A program made the translations under genes and the position numbers. DNA of 64,000 bases from Bradysia coprophila. Lineage: Eukaryota > Arthropoda > Insecta > Diptera > Sciaridae. This document shows positions 49,791 through 62,700 of this stretch, one piece after another (within the stretch, counting starts at the first letter, position 1; each line of letters begins with the position of its first letter). The notes under the pieces were generated by a model, which was given only the letters and a program-made list of their open reading frames with translations, did not search any database and was not told the origin of the DNA. Location of the stretch: positions 10,045,028-10,109,027 of the forward strand of contig NW_023504022.1 of NCBI RefSeq assembly GCF_014529535.1. The letters run 5' to 3'.

Positions 49791-52587
49791 TGCCTTTAAA
49801 AAATAGAAAAGAGCCATGTTTGTTGGATTGTTGGAGAAGATGAAGGTGAGAGAAGAGAGCTGTCTGCAGATGGTTAAGTTGAGCCTTGTACTTTGTAGAC
49901 GTCTATCAATATCGCTGGCAATTTTAAAGAAATGAAACTTAGATTTTTAGAGCGAAACTCTTAATTAAAAGAAACGCATGAGAGTAGATGTAGAAGAGAT
50001 TAGATAAAGGAGATAGACAACGTAGAAAAAAGTAGTAGAAAAGAGAGTGAAGAAAGAAGAGTCTTTTGAAATGATTTCGTACGGGTTCGCGTAGCCTAAG
50101 AACAAGATGCAACAGTTAGGCTGCGGTCATACAACAAAAAAAAACCTAAATTTAAAAGAATGAAAAGAAGGGGGTTGCAAGACGAATCTAGAGAAAACAG
50201 TCTTTACGTAGACGCATTGAAATCTTTACCATGAAATTAGTCACTCAAAATGAAGAAAATCAAAGTGAATGAGCAGAAATTCTGCAGCAGTCTCAAAGAT
50301 CCAATTACAGAATAATTCGTTGGGAAGACAGTGTTTAGCTCATTTCGAAATATTACTTGTGAATCGTCACTCTTATGAGAGTTACCATCTGTATTCAACT
50401 CTGATGTTCTTGGAAATTCCAACTTGAAATTAATCTCAATTTAAACATGAAATAGATTCGTCAGAAAAAATAATTTTTTCCATAGAAAAACAGTAATTAA
50501 GGACAACAGAAAACGTTAATTTGAAGCCATTGGATAAGGACTGAACTTAATTGGAAAGGGCGTAACAATAGTGAAAAGACATTGACCGCATAAAGAAAGC
50601 AAATTAACTGATGGTTGATCATCACACTTTTAATGTTTGTAATAGAAAAGTGGAATTGAAAATTAGCTAGCTAGGTCATTGATAGTCCTGCTCCAGGATA
50701 AATTTCTTTTCTATAAGAAGTCTGCGAGGTCGTTTTCGACTACGGAAAATAAACTGAAAACGATAAATATTCGAACACCCTGAGTTCGATGTTGTCCATA
50801 TTATTAGATTTGAAGGAAAATGAAAACTATGCAATTTTAATGGAAAACACTAACTCTGTTAGTGTATCCGAAAAAGAAATATGTCATCAGGACGAACCGA
50901 GTCAAGGTTGACCTGGCCTGTGTAGCTATATAACTTTACCAAAGAATTTTATACCCTTTTATGTTAACCAGTAACCTACAAATTATATGTCTCCGTTAAC
51001 CAATTTCAAAGTTATAACGTTAAATAATAAATAATGTGACCAACAACTTATGGTTCAAATCGTCTGTATTAAAACGTGTGTACGTATTTTGAAATGTGGT
51101 GTGGTTTTTCCATATTGTCAATGACAAATTGAAAACTATACCACCGATTATTGGTACACAAAAAAAAAGAAAAAAAAATTATTAAAATTTTATAAAGAAC
51201 TTTCAACGGTGTGCGCCTATATGGAAAATGTGATGTTGATTGATAATTAACAGTTTAAATATTTTAGGCTTCACAAGTTCGATGTTAACTTTGCTATTAG
51301 CATTGAAAATCATTTTGGACGCAATAGAAAATTCAACAAATTATTTATTTTATGTAATTTGGTCATTATCCACAAACGAATTCATTGAAATTTGGCCTAG
51401 AATGTGGAAATAGATGATATGTTTACTATAACTATAGCCCATGTATTCCTAACCATAACCGTCAAATGAAAATGTACGAACCGCTCGCTAATTACAAAGT
51501 TGACATAATTTCAATGAAAAATGGTCCAAATGTCTAATAAAAATGAAAAAGTAAAATGTCGCGTCACAACGGGAACGGGGGTTTTCGACCGGCAAGTTAT
51601 GATGTCTTTTAAAGCAATATTAGTGTTAAAACAAACGAAGTAGAAGATTTTACATAATTTCTTGAAAAGTAGTAATAGACTCGGTGATAGGACGAATAAA
51701 AACCACTGGCTTTGATCGTGAAAACGTGTTCGTGAATTTTCTGCATGAACTTTGGCGAATTTTCATGATTTTTGTGAATTTCAAAAATCACGAAAATTTC
51801 AAAAAAATTGGGAAAATTCATGAAATTTACAGAAAAAACTTTCACGATTACAAAGGATCGATTACATAAGAACTGCATAGTCAACGAAGCCCCTTAGTAG
51901 CGAATAGCTCTTTGTTTATGGTTAATGATATTTTACTGTAAATCCATTATGGCCAGATGTTCAGGGGAAACCACATGGGCATCCTATTTTTCTAGAAGAA
52001 TGGAAACGGTCAATTTGTTGATTAAACTTGGTCATGTTTGAACTAAAATTTTACGGGCGGCTATTCAATTTGTTTATCGTTAATTGCAAACGTAATTGTC
52101 AAGTCTTGTTAAAAAGGTCAATATAGCAGAATGATATGGCACTGCTTCCAGCGTGAATATAAAAAAATATTTGGAGGTAATGGACTATTACTAATGGTAT
52201 CTAAGAACCCAGTTATAACTTGACCTGAACATGAATTTCAGATCGACTTGAGAGTCTGAACTGACCTGACCTGAATCTACCTAAACTCAGTTAAACTTCA
52301 GGTGAATCAGTTCAGGTTTCAGGTATACCTGAAAAATCACAGATATAACTGCAGTCTAATTTTCAGATGTCAGGTAAACACAGGGTAGTTAAAATTTTGC
52401 AATTCAGGTTCAGTTCTAATCAGACCTTGACTTGTTCCGAGCCTTAGGTATCAGATCATGCTTTGCCAGTTAAGGTAGGAGTCATGGTTTCTTAGAATGA
52501 GGCTTTTTTGATGTTTGACATGTAGGTGTTAACGCTAGGAGCAATTATGGCCGAATTCATGTTAACTTTTACTTCCTTTTTCTGTTT
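49791..52587. other. Gene-poor AT-rich stretch
   Basis: No supported gene. An inverted-repeat patch at about 51716-51850 (gtgaattttctgcatgaa / ttcatgaaatttacagaa) looks like a short MITE. Runs of acctga-like words at 52215-52440 resemble those in the P-like element's intron near 33330-33490. Confidence 0.45.
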
Positions 52588-52798
52588 GACCTGTCACAGG
52601 CGGCAAGAATACTAATAGTTTTACTATCTGATCTATTACTTCATTTGATCGAAGATTTTCATAGATTGTTTTCAGAAATCTTTTACTTCATTTGTTTTGC
52701 TATTTGCTTTTTGCTATATAAGAACTCGTTAGTCAGAGCTTGTCGTTTATTATTACTGTCGTTGTCGATAACAGATGACAGCCGTCTGTAACAGGTTA
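52588..52798. repeat. MITE-like repeat, copy of the 869-1111 family
   Basis: The ends are gacctgtcacaggcggc and gccgtctgtaacaggtta. The interior shares ttacttcattgatcgaa-like and gttgtcgataacagatga words with the other copies, strongly diverged. Confidence 0.55.
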
Positions 52799-53617
52799 AT
52801 AGATAAATGCTAACTTCCAACCAGCAGTATGTTCAAATAATCGTTTCCGAAGTACAACATCGATGAAAGCTACTTTCGACACATTTTCCGTAGGTAATAA
52901 ATTGGTGACATTCTGAGTAATTTAGTAATCCAGTAATTTCACCATTTACGCAACTCAAAAAAAGGGAAAGTAAGTGACCCACACATACAATTTAATTGGT
53001 TTCGCTCTAAACACGAGCCAGTTCGTAAAACCTAAACAAAACTTTTATGTGTGGAAAAGCCATCAAGGATTTTCTATGGCAGTAAAAACATGTATTGCGA
53101 TCCTCATACAACTTTCCTCGGACAGTGAGGATAGACAACACACGCAGCTGTTGTAGTATAAGTGTGTTCGAATCATACAAATAAACACAATTGAACATAT
53201 GTTACCTGTGACCAATAAAATGGACTACCATATACTAAAAATGGTTTAAGTTTCATACATCGTATGCACGATTACAAACACATTTCCACTGCAACACAAC
53301 GGTTATCTCATCAAATATTTAAAAGCTCAACGAGGGTAAAAGCTTTGTTTCGTCTTCGACATTGACAATGTACATTACGATTTCAATCGGTCAACATTGG
53401 AAAGAATTAATCAGAGAAAAATATGTTGGAAGTTAGAATTTTCAAAATATTTCGGTTTCATAAACACAAAAAGATTCAATAGATTCACATCGAAAATACA
53501 AGACTTTGTGTTTGGTGTTCTAAGTTTTAGATATATTTTTTTTAAAGTCGTACACTTACAAAAGGCGCAGTTGTGAATGGTCCGAAATAGTTTTTTTTTC
53601 TGGATCTTCTGTGATAT

Positions 53618-53829
53618 CAATGCACTGCTCCTAGCATGAACACTACTTTGACAAATGTCCAATTTGGAGGCTTTTGTGATGAGAGCTACCGCTTAAGATT
53701 GATTGTATTGTGTGTTTGAACTCATACAACGAAAACAAGTCATCTATCTTTACGAAAGAAACGCAGTGCCTACTGTGACTTCATCAGCCTCCAAATAGTT
53801 CTTATGTTCATGCTAGGAGCAGTGCGTTG
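53618..53829. mobile_element. 212-bp MITE, intact copy of the 11850 family
   Basis: The ends are caatgcactgctcctagcat and atgctaggagcagtgcgttg. gtgatat is duplicated on both flanks (53611-53617 and 53830-53836). It is nearly identical to 11850-12234 except for the insertion there. A third, diverged copy is at about 57028-57217. Confidence 0.85.
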
Positions 53830-53836
53830 GTGATAT

Positions 53837-54932
53837 GGATCAAAAATGAGATTACAAAAATTTTGTTAATTAATTTGTGGAACATTCTGTTAGTGAGTGT
53901 GTCAACAGCACGAAATTAATGGAAAAAATTTGAAAAGGAAAATTTGTTAATTTTCTCGACCAATTTTTCCAGCGGTATAATGGAAATTCCAATCGGCTTA
54001 CTAGCGGTGGTGTATGCTCTTCGCAGTTTTGTTGTGTAAAATGAAAACGAACATATTGGATAAATTGTCGGAATGTAAAATAAAAGTTGGAAAGAAGCGA
54101 CAACAACAAAATCAAGTACTGCAATTACGCTTTATTCCATTGAATTTTATTAATGCTGACGAGACATTGTGATAATTTAAGTTTGAAGTTTTGTTTAGAT
54201 TTCTATGTAAATTATTTTTATAAATACCGAATGGATAATGGGGATTTGTTTAGATACAGGTGAGTTTATCGACTGGCTATATAGATAATAAAAATTGAGA
54301 AAAATGAAAATGTATTGCGATGTTGGAAATCATTTTTTTTTTCATCCATAGAAATATTTCATATTTCCATTTGCAATTGAACCTTATTTAAAATTGACTT
54401 GGTCACTCATTCACTAGAAATCCTCAAGACTTTACACTAACATCGGTGCCTTCGTCATAGACGATCGTAACCAGTTAAAATTCAGGTCACATCTGGTCAC
54501 ATTTCAAACCTTTCACATTTCACATATATTTCACAGATGTGATCACATTTTTTCCACATTTCCATTTATTTTAATGCTAATTTAGCTTATTGTTTTCATG
54601 CGATGGAATGAGAAACTTATTCATAGTTACAGGGTAAATAGTGTCATCCTCAAGCTTTATGTAGCCGATGTAAAGAAAGTTTTCCGTAAAAAAATTCCGA
54701 AAACGAGCTAAGCTTAAAATTCTTTTCGACTTGTCGTCTTTAAAAATGCAAATTTAACACGTTCATACTATCCATATTCATATTCATATCGTCCATTTAC
54801 TTAAAAGAATAATCTCCGGAAGTTCAATTTTCATACTTTCAAATGTACCCATCGTTAATGACGAGCCTCTGTGTAAATTATTACCGATTCCCACAACACC
54901 CGGCATAAGATGCATCATTGCTCTATTTTCAA
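53837..54932. other. Non-coding spacer
   Basis: No gene or clear repeat is seen. Confidence 0.4.
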
Positions 54933-55052
54933 GAACTCGTTCAGAAACTAAAAATTCGTTACCCAAAGTGAAGATTTTGACATATTTTATATGAAAGAAG
55001 TGTCAAAATCCCCACCAGTAAAACTTAACGAAGAGTTTCTGAAAGAGCTCTT
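54933..55052. mobile_element. 120-bp palindromic MITE
   Basis: ctcgttcagaaact ... tttgacat is mirrored by gtgtcaaaa ... agtttctgaaagagct. A second copy is at about 58649-58766. Confidence 0.7.
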
Positions 55053-55426
55053 GGAACATTGAAAACAACCAAAAAATCGTGGTGGTCATTTATATGTGAT
55101 TTTCTATAAAATACGCTTGTGGTTTGTAATTGTTCCCACATAATTTAGTCTAACGACTAACGAATGAAAAACTAGATTCAGTGCAATAGTATTTCGTCAC
55201 AAGTTTCGTGCATGTATCTAGCAAATAGTCAGAAAATGAAATTCTAGATTTTGGATGGAACTATTACAAAAAACAACAACTCCCAGATCGGAAAATATGT
55301 CGGATATAACTTTCCCGCGAGTGCCGGCTGGCTCATAAATAAAAATCATTTTATTTCAACCAATGTATAACGTTTTTAAGTTCTTTGATACCATCACACT
55401 GCTTAATTAATTTCGTCCTAACTTGT

Positions 55427-55637
55427 TAACCTGTTACAGACTGCAAGTAAACGACCAGCATCATTATTGGGGCTATTACTTCCATCGATCAAAGTATTTT
55501 TAATCGGTTGATTTCAAATCTTGTACTTCAATTTTTTAACATGCATTTTACTATGTAAAGGACAATATTACCCAGAGCTTGTCATTATTTTTGTCGTCGT
55601 TATCGATAACATATGAATAGCCGTATGTGACAGGTTA
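55427..55637. repeat. MITE-like repeat, copy of the 869-1111 family
   Basis: The ends are taacctgttacagact and gccgtatgtgacaggtta. It is the closest relative of 869-1111 in this window (shared ctattacttccatcgatcaa and tgtacttcaattttt). Confidence 0.7.
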
Positions 55638-55708
55638 ATGTAATTCTCTAGATTCTTACCCTGATCTTTTCATTCGCTTGATGGATATATGAACGATTTA
55701 TTTAGTAT

Positions 55709-56268
55709 TGTAAACATTGGGGAGTACTTCTACTCCAACAAAACATATTTTTTTAAATAAAACCTATCTGTACTTGATGTACTTTCCCTAAGCTGTCCAA
55801 TGATACCCCACACACATCTGTAGTGACGATACAAGTGATCGTTTGTGAGGAAATATGTGACATTCTCAGAATATGAGGCATTCTGGTAAATTAAGATACA
55901 AAAACAGATTTTCTGGCAGCCGGTGTCTGTCATATTTGGACTCAGTTCAACGCTCTATTTACTTACCTTCATTTTTGCTACTCTTGAAGAAGTAGAAGAA
56001 TTGTGCTGAAAATTGATTTTACTTATTTTAAAAAGAGATGAGGTGTTAAGGACTTTGGGTACGCTGATGCGTCTACAAACGTTCACTTGTATCGTCACTA
56101 CAAGAAGCGATTTCATACGTAGACCGAAAATTACGAACTACGAACAAAAAATGTATCCCCGACATCTTATACAAACTGATGTTGGGGACACATTTTGTCG
56201 TACGAAACAGATAGTTCTTATAATCCTTCGATGATTTGTTTGGGGAACAGTACTCCCCAAAGTTCACA
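55709..56268. mobile_element. 560-bp MITE with ttggggagtac ends, possibly P-like
   Basis: The left end tgtaaacattggggagtact and the right end read backwards, tgtgaactttggggagtact, match. Inner inverted words (gtagtgacgatacaagtg / acttgtatcgtcactac) pair as well. The ...TTTGGGGAG... core resembles the P-like termini at 38903. I could not identify a target duplication. Confidence 0.65.
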
Positions 56269-57027
56269 GTACCAAAAAAAAAAAACGTTCATACAGCTGT
56301 GGGATATTCAAAAGTAGCCAAAAAAATGCAGAATAGTTTGTCTCGGTGTTGATTTTCCAAGTAGGACAGTCGACTTACCCTAATATCTGTAAAGGTGTTT
56401 TCCTTTCTCTTTCAGCCATAATTGAAAATTAACAACTACTCACATGCTGACGTAAATTAATTGGAAAGGGTACTCTTTAGGCTCTTGTCGATTTAAAAAT
56501 ATTGTTTTCGCCTGAATCGGTAACATAAAAATCAGTAGCATGTTATGAGTTCGTCGCATGTCGCATGTAAAACCATCGAATGATGTTTTTTGCGGTTCTA
56601 CTCTTGACTATGAAGGATAATTTTTAACACATTAACTCACTCAATAAAACTACAGTTCTTGTCAATCCGAAATTATAGCTGTGAGGGCTTTTCGATAATA
56701 ATAGATATAGCGACCAATCAAACAGTTCTTTTCACATCAGTCCTTATTTCTATTATGTCTGTGGCCTAAAGTTTCTAAAATTACCGACTGATACCATTTG
56801 AGTTCAAAACGTAATTTACATAAATGAAATCAAGGTCAATTTGATCAATATTCGGTTTCGTAAAAAAGTGTCTTATCCATGGATCCAATGTAATATTCTA
56901 TGTGTGTCTGCTTCCTAAAATAGTTACTTACTTATATCTGTAGGGGTCCAGGACTCTTGAACAGTTAAGCGTCTAGTGGCTTATGCAAAGCGATTGATAA
57001 AAATTGCATTTTCGTCATCATAAATAG

Positions 57028-57217
57028 AACTACTCCTAGCATGAACAATGAATCGAAAAGTGTCAAATTTGGAGGTTTTAGTGGTGAGAGCTACCGCTTA
57101 GATCTATTTGTTTTAACTCATACAACGAAAACTAGTCATCTGTCGTTACACAAGAAACGTCTCATGTCTGTGATTTCATCTGTCTCCGAATATTGTAATG
57201 CTAGGGACAGTGTTGTG
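57028..57217. mobile_element. Diverged MITE, 11850 family
   Basis: ctactcctagcatgaac ... gtgagagctaccgctta ... catacaacgaaaac ... tgctagggacagtgtt aligns with the copies at 11850 and 53618 with many changes. Confidence 0.7.
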
Positions 57218-58499
57218 CCTCATAGCATGTAATCAAGCCAATTATTTCGTCAAAAAAGGAGTCACAACAAAATTAGTTCGTCTATGTACTGCAATGCAAT
57301 GACATGATTTTTTGTTTTTCCTATTTTCAGCAACACATATTTGCTGACGTATACTAACGATGAATCTAATTTTTTTCTATTTTATTTATTTCATCAATTA
57401 GATATTGGAGGATTCATTTCAATTTTTATTTAATTGTGTCGTATCATGCAACGACAACAGTGGACAACATGGACATTAGACATATACATATTTTGTTTTA
57501 CAGTATGTGTCCACAATGCCCAATAAGCCATTGCATGACATGAAATTGATTTAATATCAACAGCGTATGACTACATTCTCATTTTCAGTAGTGTAGGGAC
57601 AGAGGACATTCATAAACATTTGATTCATAAAAAAATGCTGTGTAAAAGCTGTACTCCATCGAAAACTAACTCACATTGGACTTGATCGTCAGGACAGTAT
57701 GTCCGTGAACGGTCTGTTATCGATTAGCTATTTTCTTAAACGATTTTACATCCATATTTCCATATGAAATGGGTAGAGTACATAATGTGGCTATTTACGT
57801 GTGTGGGATATATACATTCATTTCGTTCCATTCCGAACATATAGTGTCCACGTCCAGTTGTACGAATATATATATTCGAAAATTGTTTTATATTGCCGGA
57901 GAAAACAAATATTGCGATGAAGTGATAATGGTGTTAATTAGACCGTTGTTTGTGGGTCCTTGGCCTTAACCAGCACGTGTTATATATTTCAAACTAATGC
58001 ATAGCTAACGATTATGCTCGGAAAAAGCTTTTACGAGTAGAACATTCTGCTTTACACATGTTTCACATACGCAATGGTGTTGCGTTAAAACGGAAAACCG
58101 TTTTTATACTTCAGTATCTACCTATGTAACTGAACTTTGTTATATTTTCAAACTTAGAACTACATTTCTCATTCTTTACTGCTTATATCTATACGTTGTG
58201 ATGGGAACACTCTTTTTATGGGAAATGACAGAAATGATAGATATTTGTTGTAGATCTGAGTAGCGGACAAGGCTATGTACCATCATAACTCGTTTCATAG
58301 AAATGAGATTTTCCTTAAAGATGGTGGCAAAGTTTCTTTGGGCGTTAAGTAAAACTGATAAAAATCTTTTTTATTTACTTCTCTAGCTTTAACATGCCAG
58401 ACGAGGTCACCGCCTTTTTGAAGACCATGGTCAGATCATTTCACCTCTTTTTTGTTTTTGATTTTTCGAAGTGACTATTTGTACTCGAGGGCAAATATC
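57218..58499. other. Non-coding spacer
   Basis: No supported gene or repeat. Confidence 0.4.
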
Positions 58500-58860
58500 A
58501 TAAAATAGATCATATTCAAGGCCGTTTGAAATGCCATCCACGTTAAAAATAATGTCATTTAAACGAGAGATTTTGAACTGCCGCCTATTGTTCGTTCTCT
58601 TTTTTACACGGGATTTTAAACTTAGTACTCAAATGGCACCTCATTTTTGAACTCGTTCAGGAACTAAAGATTCGTTACCCAAAGTGAAGTTTTTGACATT
58701 TGTTATATGAAAGAAGTGTCAAAATCCTCACCAGTGAAACTTAACGAAGAGTTTCTGAACGAGCTTTTTGACATAAAAGAATGTGTTAAATAAAACCCAA
58801 CGAAACTAATGTGAGGTTACGTTTGAAAGTACCGTAACTTGAAGATGATCTATACACTGT
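58500..58860. repeat. Repeat related to the P-insertion flank of the reptin duplication
   Basis: Words at both ends (gtttgaaatgccatccac; gaaagtaccgtaacttgaag, then atgatctat) match the sequence just left of the P derivative at 38780-38902. This copy is not interrupted by a P element; it contains the palindromic MITE (58649-58766) instead. Confidence 0.6.
58649..58766. mobile_element. Palindromic MITE, second copy of 54933 family
   Basis: gaactcgttcaggaact ... gaaagaagtgtcaaaatc ... gagtttctgaacgagct; about 90% alike to the copy at 54933 by eye. Confidence 0.7.
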
Positions 58861-59507
58861 TTGCACTCGGGTGCAAATTGAGTGTTTCGTTAGGTATTTT
58901 TCTTCTCTTGTACTCGCAATTTGGGTGTCTCGTTTGAAGCAATTTGAATATTTCTTGTATAAACTGACCTAACTGGTTTGTTTCGACAATTACATAACTA
59001 TTTACAAATAGTGTAATTTAGACTATTCGCACCCTACAAAAAGTGTACTGTCTAACAACAGAATACTCCCACACTGAAAGGTAATGTTTATCGATTGATG
59101 CAACTGTCCACCGAGAATGCCTTTTCAAAACTCATTCATTGATAGTTGGTGACTTCATCGGACGGCGTATATATTGCGCTCACTGATAAGCATCTTCGAT
59201 AGAACGTAAATATTATCAACTTATCATCACTATTACGTTTTAATGGCGTACAAGCACGAATGTGGTTGACTCAACAGTTTGATTGGGTCTAAGCCATGTA
59301 TTGACACTTTGAAAGTAGACCGGCTTTGTGTTTTCTATTTAAATTTTTAAGCAAACCTGTTTTACAAATGAATAGTTAAATGCCGAAACGGGACATGTCG
59401 CACTAGCGAATTATAAGAAAAATGAAATTTCATTGATTTAGCTTCAAATTGGTTGACCGACGATGTCAATAGAAGTTTTTTTTATAGTTTAAAACAAGAA
59501 AGTGAGG
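58861..59507. other. Spacer upstream of the visible adenylate-kinase-like exons
   Basis: This is probably intron or promoter of the downstream gene. I could not identify the gene's first exon. Confidence 0.35.
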
Positions 59508-59658
59508 CAACGCACTGCAAGCATGAGTGGTCATAGTGACAGCTGCCAAATAGATAACTATTTTATATGACAAATTTTTCAGAATTTCCAGTTTCGTATG
59601 ACACACTGTTCAGTTTCAGTTCTCTATGTGAAGTTCCACTCATGCTTGAACTGCTTTG
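59508..59658. mobile_element. MITE, CAACGCACTTC family
   Basis: caacgcactgcaagcatgag and ctcatgcttgaactgctttg are imperfect inverted ends. It ends about 50 bases before the first visible kinase exon. Confidence 0.65.
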
Positions 59659-59707
59659 CTACATACCTTGTTGATTTATAAAAATAATGCGAACTATCAA
59701 ATTTCAG

Positions 59708-62700
59708 AAGCAAATTCCGCTGCACAGGAATCGGACGATCCAGGCAACGAATGGAAGGGCGGTGGCGAAAGATCCGCTACTTCGAGAATCCTTTCAAGTG
59801 CAAATTTGCCAATGCAAAATGCTGGCAAAGTAAAATTCGATCCTCCCAAAGTGCCTGTAATTTTTGTGTTAGGTACGTTTGTGCACTTAATATTACAGTG
59901 ACCCATAAGGGTGTAATGTATCAACGTTTTATTGAATTTACGTAGGCGGTCCAGGTAGTGGCAAAGTAACTCATTGTGATACATTGATGCAAGAGAAGAA
60001 GGGCGTTATTCACATCAATATGATGGATTTACTACAACAATATGCAATAGGAAATGGTAAGTCAATTGATTTAAAGTCAGATTCATAAATGTTTAATTTT
60101 AACTGTACTACGACCTCCACTTTCTTCCTGTCGTCGTCGTGTGATTCGTTTCTCGTCAAACTTCACTGATTCTCATTTACATAAAGCTTTCAAAGTCAAT
60201 TTCAAAGCTTTTCTGTTTGTCTTTGTTAACAAACCGTTTACAAATATGAACGACATGTTGAAATATTGAACTCTTTGATTAAACAGCTAACATCTAAATT
60301 ATTGAACCTACAATGACCTTCATACACAAACAACAACATAACGATCGAAACTTGCGTTATTTACATATACCCGATGCCACTTCGCAAAGCAGACCCTTTA
60401 TTGGTCATTTGTTGTCTGTTGTCGCTTGGGTATGTGTTTTTGTTCACCCCCAAAAACAACCTGTTTCATGCGTAAGTGCATATGTATGTATATATACGAT
60501 GGCTTTTGGTGTTTTTATTAGTATGGATCGTTATAAGTTCGCTTGATTACGTTAGATTGATGATGAGAAACAAATTGTTGGCCTTCCAATTTCATAGTTT
60601 TATGTCTCTCATTGTCTTTATAGTTATAATCCCTTAGCCTCTTTATGACTGCTATGGGCTGTTGTTGTTTTAACTAGTCAATTCAATGCCAAACGTTTTC
60701 GTTCGGTTGACAATAGTCCAGGTCGTTATGGTATTTCGCTCTCTCGAAGCTTTAAAGAAAATTCGAATTTTTCGTTTTACACTAAAACGATTCTTTAACG
60801 ATGTTACCGGTTCATTCCGTTGGGAAATTTTTTTCTTATGAAACAAACATCGAAATTAATCATTAATAAAAACGAAGCGAAAAATATATGAAACATAGCG
60901 TAAGATGAAATTACCTTTTCTATCATCATTCATAATTCATTAGAATCGATTTAGTTAAAAAAAATTGAAATATTGAGTGAACCGGGTCAATACCTTCATC
61001 ATATATTAATGTACCCACGTCGTTGTTAGAGCCGTGACGCTAGTTTCAAAATGCGAACAGCACCGCACTTCAAGCAAAAGTGCTTCGAGTGACAGATGCC
61101 AAATAGAGTACTATTTTGTATGAAAAATGTTTCCTTTAATAATGAAGGATGTTCGATACTTTGGCGTCCTTAGTCCCCGCGAGAGATGTAATATCCACAC
61201 CGACCTTTAATTGTTATTTATTATTACGCCATTGTTTTAAGCAATTACAATCACAAAATTATGTTAATAAATAGATGAAGTATGCCACTGTCGCGTATAT
61301 AATATTATTACAATGCCATGAACGAAATGACCTTCATTATCTTTATTTATTAAAAACGTTTAATGAATGTAACGTTGTGAAAACTATGATAATAGTAAAT
61401 AAAAAAATAATCAAAAATGTATGGATTATTGTACGTCGGGGGGTGACGTGTGTTTTCAAATAAACCAACAATTTACCGCCTTTATGCGTCTTATTTGAAT
61501 GATTCGATTGGTTGAGAAGTTTGGGATTGAGAGTGGAAAGTGATGAGACAGTTTACTTGTGAGCAGATATCGTTGCTATAGGATTTTCCAGGAGTAAATC
61601 ATCTGAGAATTTTTGATAATTTTCTAGGATTTTACCGTATTGTTTTCTAGGAATTTTCAGAGGATTATTTACGAGGGCTTTGTTTTAATTGATTATCCTG
61701 GAGTTTTTTATGATTTTTTTTTGGATTTGAGGATTTCCTCTCGCAAAATTATAAATAATTTTTTTTTGACTAACAAAAGATTTTCTATGAACCATCTGAG
61801 GAAACAATTATACGACGAAAAATCTGTGTAGAAATTTTTATAATCACCTCGTGTTCCAGTTAGAGACAACGTCATGGCATATTGTGGCCTGGTCCAGGAG
61901 TCCTGAGAGGGTCGTTAACCTGTAACATACGGCTATTCATCTGTTATCGATAACGATGACAAAAATAACGACAAGCTCTGGGTAATACGGTCCTTTCTAT
62001 TCGCCTAGTCGGTTGGCGTGTAGAGGCGCCACATTTTTTTATAGTACTTCATTCTCACTGGACTATTTTTTTGTGTAACAACTTCACATTGATTCATTCT
62101 CATAAAACGTCACAGCAGTGAAGTTGGTTCATGAAGAAATAATTCAGTGACACATAACAAAACGGACTAGGCAGATGTAAAGGCTCGTCGTGCATTAAGA
62201 CGTTAACTTGGAATGAGTCAAATCCTGACATTTTTCTAAATGTTAAATGACATTTCTTCCAAGTGAGGGTCTTTGGTCCTTTCGTAGCATGTTACATTTT
62301 TCGTATGGCGAATAAACTAAAAAACTTGTCAACAAAAAAAATCCTTGAAAATTTGGGAAAACTCTAAAATCCTAAAGATTGAAGAAATACTTTAGAGAAC
62401 TGAAAGTAATCCTTGAAAATCCAAAAAAAATCGTCTGAACTCAAAAGGGAAAATCCTTAAAAATCTTTAGAAATCCTTGAAAATCCAATGCTGAATAAAT
62501 CCTCTTAAAATCCTCGGAATATCATTGTATATCCTCGGTAGATCCTTAAATGATTTCCTTTTTGAAAATCCTTTGTCAACGAATCTACAGTCCCTTCGAC
62601 AATTTTACAGTATTCCGTAAATCGCTCTGCTAAGTACCTTTAAAAAGAGCACAAAGTATCGAAAGATGTGTCTTCCTTCTCTCAGATGAAAACAGATTGC

